This document shows, piece by piece, positions 26,397 to 34,097 of a DNA stretch of 64,000 nt. The position numbers and the translations under genes were made by a program. This stretch comes from Phycicoccus avicenniae_A (GTDB taxonomy: Bacteria; Actinomycetota; Actinomycetes; Actinomycetales; Dermatophilaceae), in NCBI RefSeq assembly GCF_050496545.1, contig NZ_JBNVZV010000009.1, positions 1 through 64,000 of the forward strand, given 5' to 3'. The stretch's first letter is position 1. Each line of letters starts with the position of its first letter. The notes under the pieces are model-generated. The model worked only from the letters and a program-made list of their open reading frames with translations, ran no database searches and was not told the origin of the DNA.

Positions 26397-28148
26397 TCAG
26401 CGGGGCTCGCGGCGGCCGTCGGGCAGCTGACGCGTGACGCGGCGCCGGTCCAGGTCGGCGCACACCGCGAGCGCCACCCGGCGCGAGGTGCCGAGGGCGG
26501 CGCGCGCCTCGCCGAGCGTCCAGGGTGCGGGGAGGTCGACCAGGAGCGCCTGCGCGTCGGCGAGCGCGCCCGGGAGGAGCACGACATCCGGCCCGGGGCG
26601 GTCGAGGCGTCCGGCCCGCACGGCCGCCGCCAGGACCCGGTCGTCGATGCCGAGCGCCTCGAGCTCCGGCCGGGTGGGGGCGTCGTAGGGGTCGGCGGCC
26701 AGCCGCTGCTCGAGCGCGCGGACGCCGTCCTCGTGGGGGCCGAGGTCGGCGGTGGGCGCGAGCGAGACCCGGCCGCCGGCGACCTCGAGCCCGGCGCGGG
26801 CGGCGGCCTCGGCGAGGACCGGCATCGGGACGCCGTGCTCACGCGCGGCGGCCGCGAGGGACGTTGCCCCGGAGGCCGGCTCGAGCCGCTGGGCACGCTC
26901 CGCCTCGTGGCGCAGGTCGGTCGCCAGATGGTCGAGGAGGTCGGGGTCCACCAGGTGGCCCGCCACCCGGAGCACCGGGTCCTGTGCGCCGGACGGCGGA
27001 CCGTCCCCCGTGCCGACGAGCCCCAGTCGTCGGGCGTGGTCGACGGAGAGGACGCCCCGGCGCCGCACCGCCCCCGCGAGGCCGGTCGGGTCGTCGGCGA
27101 GGGCGGCCGCGCGACGGAGCCCCGCCCCGCGCCCCCGGAGCGCGGGCGGGTCGGGGTCGAGGACGCGCACGCCCCCGAGAACACGGCGCAGCCCGGGGTC
27201 GCGCAGCACCGCGGGATCGCCGACCGAGAGCGGCAGCTCGCGCTCGAGCGAGAGGCGCAGCAGCCGCGGCCCGAGCGGGCGGACGCGTGCCGGCACCGCC
27301 GCGGAGCCGACGTGGACGACGGCGTGGGTCGGCGGGTCGAGCTCGCGGTCGGTCGCGACGTCGACGAGCCGGGTCGCCCACCAGTCGCCGGGACGGACCA
27401 GCGCCTCGCCGCGGCGCAGATCGCCCACCTCCAGGTCGCGCAGGTTGACCGCCACCCGCGCCGGGGCCACCGCCTCCTCGACCACCGAGCCGAGCGACTC
27501 CAGCCGGCGGACCCGCCCGGGCCGTCCGCCGACGAGCACGGCATCACCGGTCGCCAGCCGGCCGGAGGCCAGCGTCCCGGTCACCACGGTCCCGGACCCG
27601 CGCACGGAGAACACGCGGTCGACCCAGAGCCGGGCCCGCGCCTCCGGGTCGTCCGGGACCTCCAGCGCGTCGAGCCGGGCGACGAGCGCGTCCATCCCGT
27701 CGCCGGTGCGGGCCGAGACGGCGACCACCGGTAGCCCGACCAGGCTCGTCCCGCGCAGGCGGTCGGTGACGTCGGCGGCGACGGGTGCCGGGTCGGCGAT
27801 GTCGCGCTTGGTGACGACGACCAGGCCGTGCCGGGTGCCGAGGGCGTCGAGCGCCGCGACGTGCTCGGCGGTCTGGGCCGACCAGCCCTCGTCGGCGGCG
27901 ACGACCAGCAGCACCGTCCGCAGCGGGACGACGCCGGCGAGCATCGTCCGGACGTAGTCGGCGTGGCCCGGGACGTCGACCACCGCGAGGCGCCGCCCGG
28001 ACGGCAGCGTCGTCCACACGTGCCCGAGCTCGATGGACAGGCCGCGCCGGCGCTCCTCGGCCAGGCGGTCCGGCTCGGTCCCGGTGAGCGACCGCACGAG
28101 TGCGGACTTGCCGTGGTCGACGTGGCCCGCCGTGGCGACGATGAGCAC
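26397..28148 (-). CDS. selB: Selenocysteine-specific translation elongation factor SelB
   Basis: 583 residues from GTG 28148, one base after the selA stop. The N-terminal EF-Tu-like GTPase has GHVDHGKSALVRSLTG (G1), DVPGHADYVRTMLAG (G3) and VVTKRDIAD (G4). The first residues MLIVATAGHVDHGK fix the start, although the frame stays open to 28319. Beta-barrel domains follow, then a C-terminal helical region fitting the winged-helix repeats that bind the SECIS hairpin in mRNA. It carries Sec-tRNA(Sec) to UGA codons in selenoprotein mRNAs. Confidence 0.95.
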   Translation of the reverse strand: MLIVATAGHVDHGKSALVRSLTGTEPDRLAEERRRGLSIELGHVWTTLPSGRRLAVVDVPGHADYVRTMLAGVVPLRTVLLVVAADEGWSAQTAEHVAALDALGTRHGLVVVTKRDIADPAPVAADVTDRLRGTSLVGLPVVAVSARTGDGMDALVARLDALEVPDDPEARARLWVDRVFSVRGSGTVVTGTLASGRLATGDAVLVGGRPGRVRRLESLGSVVEEAVAPARVAVNLRDLEVGDLRRGEALVRPGDWWATRLVDVATDRELDPPTHAVVHVGSAAVPARVRPLGPRLLRLSLERELPLSVGDPAVLRDPGLRRVLGGVRVLDPDPPALRGRGAGLRRAAALADDPTGLAGAVRRRGVLSVDHARRLGLVGTGDGPPSGAQDPVLRVAGHLVDPDLLDHLATDLRHEAERAQRLEPASGATSLAAAAREHGVPMPVLAEAAARAGLEVAGGRVSLAPTADLGPHEDGVRALEQRLAADPYDAPTRPELEALGIDDRVLAAAVRAGRLDRPGPDVVLLPGALADAQALLVDLPAPWTLGEARAALGTSRRVALAVCADLDRRRVTRQLPDGRREPR

Positions 28149-28149
28149 G

Positions 28150-29442
28150 TCAGGCCCCGGCCAGGGCCGCCCGCAGTGCCGCGGCCAGCACCGCATCGTC
28201 CTCCGGTGCGACACACCGCAGGTCGACCAGGCAGCGCCCGCCCTCGACCCGCGCCAGCACCGGCGGACGACCGAGCCGGAGCCTCCCGGCGACGACCTCG
28301 GGCACGGCCAGGGCCACACCGGGCAGTTCGACGCCGGGCCCGCCCCCGCCGCCGACCCGCCCCACGCACGGCACGACCTCGCCGGTCCCGACCGCGTCGC
28401 ACAGCCCGGCCGTGCGGCGTTCGTGCTCGGCGGGGTCGAGGTGCAGGCTGGCCGGCACCGGCGGTACCGGGCCGCGGAGCGTCGCCTCGAGGGCGGCGAG
28501 GGTCAGCTTGTCGACCCGCATGGCCCGGGCCATCGGGTGGCGCCGGAGCCGCTCCACGACCTCGGCGCGGCCCAGGACGATGCCGGCCTGCGGGCCCCCG
28601 AGGAGCTTGTCCCCGCTGAAGAGCACGAGGTCGGCGCCGTCGGCGAGGGTCGAGGCGGCATCCATCTCGTCAGGCAGGAGCCTGTCGGGCTGCAGCAGAC
28701 CGGAACCCACGTCGACGATGAGCGGCACGGGGAGCGCGGCGAGCTCGCGGACGCCGACGCTGCTCGTGAACCCGGTGACGCGGTAGTTGCTCGGGTGCAC
28801 CTTGAGGATGGCCCCGGTGGCCGGGCCGAGCGCCTCCTCGTAGTCGCGCAGCGAGGTGCGGTTGGTCATCCCCACCTCGCGGATGCGCGCGCCCCCGGAC
28901 TCCACGAGGGGAGGGAGCCGGAAGCCGTCCCCGATCTCGACCATCTCGCCCCGGCTGACGAGCACCTCGCGTCCGCCCGCGAGCGCCGTGCTCGCGAGGA
29001 GGAGGGCGGCCGCGGCGTTGTTGACGACCAGCGCCGCCTCCGCCGCCGGCACGGCCTCGAGGAGGGCCTGGAGTACGGAGGCCCCCCGCCGCCCGCGACG
29101 GCCGGTCGTGAGGTCGAGCTCGACGTCCGTGTGCCCGGCGGCGCCGACGAGCGCCGCCACGGCCGCCGCCGACAGCGGCGCCCTGCCGAGGTTGGTGTGC
29201 ACGACGACGCCGGTCGCGTTGAGGACCGGGGAGAACGACGAGGCCGGGGCGGCGAGCTCGGCGAGCAGGGCGGCCCGCACCTCCGCCACGGGCAGGTCTC
29301 CGGCCCGGGCCCGTCCGAGCACGGAGCGCACCGCCCGCCGCAGCGCCTCCGGCGCCCGGCCGGCGCCGGCCGCGAGGACGTCGGGGTCGGCCAGGAGGGC
29401 GTCGGTGCGGGGCAGCGCGGCCCGGGCGTCGGTGTCGGACAA
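28150..29442 (-). CDS. selA: L-seryl-tRNA(Sec) selenium transferase SelA
   Basis: 430 residues. The start is TTG 29442, supported by GAGGAG a few bases upstream. PLP-fold marks are VLNATGVVVHTNLGRAPLS, VNNAAAALLLA, SRGEMVEIGDGFRLP, VGMTNRTSLRDYEEA and the PLP-binding Lys in FSGDKLLGGPQAGI. It converts Ser-tRNA(Sec) to Sec-tRNA(Sec) using selenophosphate from SelD. It lies between the tRNA-Sec gene and selB on the same strand, forming one probable selC-selA-selB unit. Confidence 0.97.
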   Translation of the reverse strand: MSDTDARAALPRTDALLADPDVLAAGAGRAPEALRRAVRSVLGRARAGDLPVAEVRAALLAELAAPASSFSPVLNATGVVVHTNLGRAPLSAAAVAALVGAAGHTDVELDLTTGRRGRRGASVLQALLEAVPAAEAALVVNNAAAALLLASTALAGGREVLVSRGEMVEIGDGFRLPPLVESGGARIREVGMTNRTSLRDYEEALGPATGAILKVHPSNYRVTGFTSSVGVRELAALPVPLIVDVGSGLLQPDRLLPDEMDAASTLADGADLVLFSGDKLLGGPQAGIVLGRAEVVERLRRHPMARAMRVDKLTLAALEATLRGPVPPVPASLHLDPAEHERRTAGLCDAVGTGEVVPCVGRVGGGGGPGVELPGVALAVPEVVAGRLRLGRPPVLARVEGGRCLVDLRCVAPEDDAVLAAALRAALAGA

Positions 29443-29473
29443 CCCTGCTCCTCACGCCGGCCGGACGTCTGGC

Positions 29474-29565
29474 GGAGGTGGACGGGAATCGAACCCGCCA
29501 GCCCGAGCGACTCGGGCTCGTCGGTGTTGAAGACCGCGGGGACCACCAGGAGCCCAGACACCTCC
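29474..29565 (-). tRNA. selC: tRNA-Sec (anticodon UCA)
   Basis: A 92-nt cloverleaf on the minus strand. The acceptor GGAGGTG pairs with the 3' CACCTCC; the eighth position expected for tRNA-Sec is a T/C mismatch. The anticodon loop is CTTCAAC (TCA reads UGA). The long variable arm has an 8-bp stem AGCCCGAG/CTCGGGCT, and the T-arm is GCGGGTTCGATTCCCGT. CCA is not encoded. TAGGTT (complement of 29573-29578), 7 nt upstream, is the likely -10. Confidence 0.93.
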
Positions 29566-29612
29566 GGTCCCGAACCTAGCCGATGGCCACGGCGCCACCA
29601 CCCCTCCCTCCC

Positions 29613-29674
29613 GTCGAACGACGAGGACATGCCGCCGGCGGTCCGTGTCTCGCGGCATGTCCTCGTCGGTCGAC
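29613..29674. promoter_or_regulatory. Long dyad between selC and selD
   Basis: 29613-29634 and 29653-29674 are inverted copies with one mismatch in 22 bp, perfect over the inner 16 (core ACGAGGACATGCCG), around an 18-nt centre. It sits between the divergent promoters of tRNA-Sec and selD and reaches the -35 region of selD. It could be an operator or a structured RNA element. Confidence 0.6.
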
Positions 29675-29692
29675 CGCGGGTGGGCGGACGCG

Positions 29693-29698
29693 TAGGTT
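29693..29698 (+). promoter_or_regulatory. Likely -10 of selD (leaderless start)
   Basis: TAGGTT lies seven bases before the selD ATG, with TCGACC 17 bases further upstream as a fair -35. The mRNA would begin at or next to the start codon. Confidence 0.45.
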
Positions 29699-29705
29699 CG
29701 GCGGC

Positions 29706-30725
29706 ATGGCTCCCCGGCTGACCGCGCGCCTCACACAGACCGCCTCCGGGGGCGGCTGCGCGTGCAAGATCCCACCCGGCGAGCTGCGCGCCCTCCTGGC
29801 CGGGGTCGACCTGCCGGGGTCGGACGCCCTCGTCGTCGGCGCCGACACGGGGGACGACGCCGCCGTGGTCCGCCTCGACGGCGGCCGGGCCGTCGTCTCG
29901 ACGGTCGACTTCTTCACCCCCGTCGTCGACGACCCCCACGACTGGGGACGGATCGCGGCCACCAACGCGATGTCCGACGTCTGGGCGATGGGCGGTGAGC
30001 CTCTCGTGGCGGTCAACCTCGTCACCTGGCCCCGCACCAGCCTGCCGATGGAGCTGCTCACCGAGGCCCTGCGCGGCGGTGCCCGGGCCTGCGCGGAGGT
30101 CGGCGTCCCGCTCGCCGGCGGCCACAGCATCGACGGCCCCGAACCCGTCTACGGCCTGGCCGTCACCGGCCTCGCCGACCCCGACCGGTTGCTGCGCAAC
30201 GACGCGGCCGCCCCGGGCACCGCCCTCTCGCTCACCAAGCCGCTCGGCCTCGGTGTCCTCAACAACCGCCACAAGGCCACCGGCGAGGCCTTCCCCGAGG
30301 CCGTCGAGGTGATGACGAGCCCCAACCGCGACGCCTCGCGCGCCGCCCTCGCGGCCGGCATCCGGGCGGCCACCGACGTCACCGGCTTCGGCCTCCTCGG
30401 CCACCTCGCGACGATGATGCGCGCCTCCGGCACCACCGCGGCGCTCGACGTCGACGCCGTGCCGGTCCTGGCGGCGGCCGTCGCGTCACTCGGCGAGGGG
30501 TACGTCCCCGGTGGGTCACGCCGCACCCTCGACTGGGTGCGCCCCGACCTCGACCCCGGCGAGGCCGGCGAGGACGCGCTGCTCCTGCTGGCCGACGCCC
30601 AGACCTCCGGCGGCCTGCTGCTGGGCGGCGAGGTGCCCGGCGCCCCGGTCATCGGTGAGGTGGTGCCGCGCCGCGAGGACGGCGCCCTCGTCGTCCTCCG
30701 TGGCCGGACCCCGCGCCCGGTCTGA
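29706..30725 (+). CDS. selD: Selenide, water dikinase SelD
   Basis: 339 residues from ATG 29706; the frame is open upstream to 29583. It makes selenophosphate from selenide and ATP for SelA. The N-terminal active loop is SGGGCACKIPP with Cys18, Cys20 and Lys21, matching the Cys17/Lys20 pair of the E. coli enzyme. The key position is Cys (TGC), so this SelD is not itself a selenoprotein. Further marks are DDAAVVRLDGG, TVDFFTPVVDDPHDWGRIAA, NAMSDVWAMGGEP, LAGGHSIDGPEP and TDVTGFGLLGHL. It is divergent from the selC-selA-selB unit. Confidence 0.97.
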   Translation: MAPRLTARLTQTASGGGCACKIPPGELRALLAGVDLPGSDALVVGADTGDDAAVVRLDGGRAVVSTVDFFTPVVDDPHDWGRIAATNAMSDVWAMGGEPLVAVNLVTWPRTSLPMELLTEALRGGARACAEVGVPLAGGHSIDGPEPVYGLAVTGLADPDRLLRNDAAAPGTALSLTKPLGLGVLNNRHKATGEAFPEAVEVMTSPNRDASRAALAAGIRAATDVTGFGLLGHLATMMRASGTTAALDVDAVPVLAAAVASLGEGYVPGGSRRTLDWVRPDLDPGEAGEDALLLLADAQTSGGLLLGGEVPGAPVIGEVVPRREDGALVVLRGRTPRPV

Positions 30726-30855
30726 CCGGCGCCACCGCGACCCCGCCGGGAGCCCGCAGCCGAGCCGGCATCCGGCCGTCGAGCCCCCTGCAGGCGGCTC
30801 GAGGACGGCGAACCGGCTCGCGTGGCCGGACCCGGCGCCTGAGGGAATCCTTGGT

Positions 30856-30897
30856 TACGGAGTCGTAGGTTACGCAAACGTAGGTTACGCTGGCGTA
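30856..30897 (+). promoter_or_regulatory. Three tandem 12-bp palindromes abutting the reductase start
   Basis: TACG-N4-CGTA occurs three times (30856-30867, 30871-30882, 30886-30897) with exact 15-bp spacing and GGT between copies; the centres are GAGT, CAAA and CTGG. The last copy ends at the base before GTG 30898. TAGGTT at 30881-30886 can serve as the -10. This is probably an operator array for a lipid-responsive repressor; the repressor is not in the window. Confidence 0.7.
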
Positions 30898-32058
30898 GTG
30901 AGCGCACCCACCGTCGACCGTCCGACCCCCGCCCCGGGGGCCTCCCGGCCGCGCCTCGGCGCCCACGCCCCCGGACCGCTCGGCGGCCTGGTGCGTGGAG
31001 CCCGCAAGGTGGCCGAGGCCCTCGCCACTCCCCTCGTCCCCGACGACTACCTCGACCTCCTCGACCCGATGCGCGCCGGCGCCGACCTGCGCGGGCGCAT
31101 CGTCGAGGTCCGCCCCGAGACCGCCGACGCCGCCACCGTCGTCATCCGCCCCGGCCGCGGCTGGCGCGGGCACGTCCCCGGCCAGTACATCCGGATCGGC
31201 GTCGACATCGACGGCGTCCGGCACTGGCGGGCCTACAGCCTCACCCACCGCGCCGACGGCTCGCCGGCCGCGGGCATCCCCGCCGGCTGCGTCGCCATCA
31301 CCACCAAGGCGATCCCCGAGGGCAAGGTGTCGAACCACCTCGTGCGCCGCACCGCCCCGGGCACGCTCGTGATGCTCGACCAGGCCACCGGCGACTTCAC
31401 CCTGCCGACCCCCGCCCCGGCCAAGGTCCTCTTCCTCACCGCCGGCAGCGGCATCACGCCGGTCATGGGGATGCTGCGCAACCACCTCCCCGAGCTCGCC
31501 GACGTCGCCCACGTGCACTGCGCCCCGAGCGAGCGCGACGTCATCTTCTCCGCGGAGCTCGCCGGGCACCACGACGCCGGCCGGCTCGCCCTCTCCCTCA
31601 ACCTCGACGACGTCCACGGCGTCCTCGACCTCGCCCGCCTCGACACCCTCGTCCCCGACTGGCGCGAGCGCGAGACCTGGCTCTGTGGCCCGACGGCCCT
31701 CCTCGACGCCGCCGAGCAGCACTGGGCCGACGCCGGCGTCCCCGAGCGGCTGCACGTCGAGCGCTTCCGCCCCAGCGTCGTCGAGCCGGGCGAGGGCGGC
31801 ACCGTCACCTTCGCCCGCAGCAGCCGGGTCGTCGAGGCCGACGGCGCCACCGCCATCCTCGACGCCGGTGAGGACGCCGGCGTCCTCATGCCGAGCGGCT
31901 GCCGGATGGGCATCTGCTTCGGCTGCGTCGTGCCGATGCGCGCCGGCGCCATCCGGGACCTGCGCACCGGCGAGGTCACCGTCCACGAGTCCGACGAGCC
32001 GCTGCCTGTCCAGACCTGCGTCAACGCCGTCGCGGGCTCCTGCGAGCTCAACCTCTGA
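30898..32058 (+). CDS. Ferredoxin reductase with 2Fe-2S domain, desaturase partner
   Basis: 386 residues from GTG 30898. A FAD-binding domain (GQYIRIGVDIDG, HWRAYSLTHRAD) is followed by an NAD(P) domain (FLTAGSGITPVMGMLRNH, ETWLCGPTALLDAAE). A C-terminal plant-type 2Fe-2S domain follows with Cys ligands in SGCRMGICFGCVVPMR and QTCVNAVAG. This is the architecture of mycobacterial Rv3230c, which passes electrons from NADPH to the DesA3 desaturase. The desaturase gene follows after 43 bases, supporting that role. The start codon directly follows the palindrome array, so the message may be leaderless. Confidence 0.9.
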   Translation: MSAPTVDRPTPAPGASRPRLGAHAPGPLGGLVRGARKVAEALATPLVPDDYLDLLDPMRAGADLRGRIVEVRPETADAATVVIRPGRGWRGHVPGQYIRIGVDIDGVRHWRAYSLTHRADGSPAAGIPAGCVAITTKAIPEGKVSNHLVRRTAPGTLVMLDQATGDFTLPTPAPAKVLFLTAGSGITPVMGMLRNHLPELADVAHVHCAPSERDVIFSAELAGHHDAGRLALSLNLDDVHGVLDLARLDTLVPDWRERETWLCGPTALLDAAEQHWADAGVPERLHVERFRPSVVEPGEGGTVTFARSSRVVEADGATAILDAGEDAGVLMPSGCRMGICFGCVVPMRAGAIRDLRTGEVTVHESDEPLPVQTCVNAVAGSCELNL

Positions 32059-32101
32059 CCCCACCGACCACCTCCCGCACACCCCACGGAAGGACGACAG
32101 C

Positions 32102-33403
32102 ATGACCCTCGCCCCCGAGCGCACCCCCGCCCACGGCTCCACGAAGCCGCAGGGCATCAACACCCGCCTGCGCGTGCAGAGCGACAGCCCGCGCCCGCAG
32201 CGCCCCGCCCTGAAGAAGTCCGGGCGCCCCAACCCGGCCGCGCACCTCTCCCCCGAGCAGATCGAGGGCATCGGTGTCGAGCTCGACGCCCTCCGCAAGG
32301 AGGTCATGGACTCCCGCGGGGCCAAGGACGCGGCCTACATCCGCAAGGTCATCAAGGTCCAGCGCTACCTCGAGATGGGTTCTCGCGCAGCGCTGCTCTT
32401 CAGCAACGTCAAGGTCAAGGGCTTCCGCCCCGCGTGGTGGATCGGCACCGCCGGCCTGTCGGTCGCCAAGATCCTCGAGAACATGGAGATCGGCCACAAC
32501 GTCATGCACGGCCAGTGGGACTGGATGCGTGACCCGAAGATCCACTCCACCGCGTGGGAGTGGGACAACGCCTCCCCGGCGAGCCAGTGGAAGCACAGCC
32601 ACAACGAGATCCACCACACGTTCACCAACGTGCTCGGGCGCGACAACGACCTCGGCTACGGCATCCTGCGCGTCGACGAGGACCAGAAGTGGAGCCCGTT
32701 CTTCCTCTTCCAGCCGATCTGGCACGTCGGCAACGCGCTCCTCTTCGAGTACTCCATCGCGGCCTACGACCTCGAGCTCGGCGGCTACCTCGCGAAGAAG
32801 CACCGGATGAGCGAGGAGGACAAGGCCAAGTTCCGCGCCGACCGCGACGAGGTCCTCCAGAAGATCAAGCGCCAGGCGACCAAGGACTACCTCGTCCACC
32901 CGGCGCTCTCGGTGCCGACCGGCTCGGCCCGGACCACGCTGACGGCCAACATCGTCGCCAACCTCGTCCGCAACGTCTGGACGAACACCGTCATCATCTG
33001 CGGCCACTTCCCCAAGGGCATCGCGACCTTCGAGAAGACCTCGATCGAGGGCGAGACCCGCGGCGAGTGGTACCTGCGCCAGATGCTCGGCTCCGGCAAC
33101 ATCTCGGGGTCCAAGGCGATGCACGTCATGACGGGCAACCTCAGCCACCAGATCGAGCACCACCTGTTCCCGGACATGCCCAGCAACCGGTACGCGCAGA
33201 TCGCCCCCCGCATCCGCGACCTCATGGAGCGCCACGACCTGCCGTACGTCACCGGCAGCCTGCCCCGCCAGGTCGGCTCGGTGTACTGGAAGGTCGTCGA
33301 GCTCTCGCTGCCGAACAAGGTCGAGGGCCGCCGGCGCCGCGACATCGTCAGGCTCGAGCTGACCAAGGCCTGGCGGAAGAAGAAGCGCGCCCTCCGCGGC
33401 TGA
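32102..33403 (+). CDS. Acyl-CoA/fatty acid desaturase (DesA3-like)
   Basis: 433 residues from ATG 32102, with GGAAGGA upstream. The three His boxes of membrane di-iron desaturases are present: HNVMH (132-136), HNEIHH (167-172) and HQIEHH (349-354). Hydrophobic stretches lie between them. It introduces a double bond, probably delta-9, into acyl chains at the membrane using electrons from the reductase encoded just upstream, and so adjusts membrane fluidity. A perfect hairpin follows the gene. Confidence 0.93.
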   Translation: MTLAPERTPAHGSTKPQGINTRLRVQSDSPRPQRPALKKSGRPNPAAHLSPEQIEGIGVELDALRKEVMDSRGAKDAAYIRKVIKVQRYLEMGSRAALLFSNVKVKGFRPAWWIGTAGLSVAKILENMEIGHNVMHGQWDWMRDPKIHSTAWEWDNASPASQWKHSHNEIHHTFTNVLGRDNDLGYGILRVDEDQKWSPFFLFQPIWHVGNALLFEYSIAAYDLELGGYLAKKHRMSEEDKAKFRADRDEVLQKIKRQATKDYLVHPALSVPTGSARTTLTANIVANLVRNVWTNTVIICGHFPKGIATFEKTSIEGETRGEWYLRQMLGSGNISGSKAMHVMTGNLSHQIEHHLFPDMPSNRYAQIAPRIRDLMERHDLPYVTGSLPRQVGSVYWKVVELSLPNKVEGRRRRDIVRLELTKAWRKKKRALRG

Positions 33404-33425
33404 CGCGCCACCCCGCACCACCCCA

Positions 33426-33460
33426 CGACCGCCCCCGGCCCCCACGGCCGGGGGCGGTCG
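33426..33460 (+). terminator. Hairpin terminator of the desaturase operon
   Basis: CGACCGCCCCCGGCC (33426-33440) pairs perfectly with 33446-33460 around a 5-nt loop, 22 bases after the desaturase stop. Confidence 0.8.
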
Positions 33461-33570
33461 ACATCCCCCGTTCGGCCCCCGCCGGTGCGAAGCGGTGTGC
33501 GCTGCCCCCGTCCCCGGGGTTACCGTGTCGGCGCCCCGGACCCTCTGTCCCCGACCCCCGGAGTACCGCC

Positions 33571-34068
33571 GTGAACCGCACCCACCCCCTGCGTCCCACC
33601 CTCGTGCGCGCCGCCGCGTGCACCGCCCTGCTGGCACCCCTCGGCCTGGCCGCCGCCCAGCCGGCCAGCGCCGCCACGGTCCCCCAGATGCAGGCCGAGG
33701 TCACCCGCCTCGTCAACATCCAGCGCGCGAAGGTCGGCTGCAAGGCCCTGCGGGTCGACGCCAGGCTCCAGCGCGCCGCGACCCTCCACAGCCAGGACAT
33801 GCGCGCGAAGAACTACTTCAGCCACACCTCCAAGGACGGTCGCAGCCCCTGGACGCGCATCAGGGCGCAGGGCTACCAGTACGGCTCCGCCGAGAACATC
33901 GCCGCGGGCCAGCGCACCGCCTCGGCCGTCGTCTCGGCCTGGATGAAGAGCACGGGCCACCGCAAGAACATCCTCAACTGCGCCAACAAGGCCGTCGGTG
34001 TCGGTGTCTCGCGCGGGGGCACGAACGCCTACTACATCTACTGGACCCAGGACTTCGGCACCCGCTGA
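33571..34068 (+). CDS. Secreted CAP (SCP/PR-1) domain protein
   Basis: 165 residues from GTG 33571; the frame is open far upstream, but the signal peptide (RAAACTALLAPLGLAAAQPASA) marks the start. The CAP domain has LVNIQRAKVGCKALRVD, LQRAATLHSQDMRAKNYFSH, SAENIAAGQ, WMKSTGHRKNILN and the closing YWTQDFG. Bacterial CAP proteins are small extracellular proteins of poorly known function, some binding lipids or cleaving protein. It is monocistronic. Confidence 0.88.
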   Translation: MNRTHPLRPTLVRAAACTALLAPLGLAAAQPASAATVPQMQAEVTRLVNIQRAKVGCKALRVDARLQRAATLHSQDMRAKNYFSHTSKDGRSPWTRIRAQGYQYGSAENIAAGQRTASAVVSAWMKSTGHRKNILNCANKAVGVGVSRGGTNAYYIYWTQDFGTR

Positions 34069-34097
34069 CCTCCCGCGCCGTCCGCCGGCGGCGTGGT

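Noticed and set aside
29759..29767. Possible Sec codon in SelD
   Set aside because: The active-site codon reads TGC (Cys18), not TGA.
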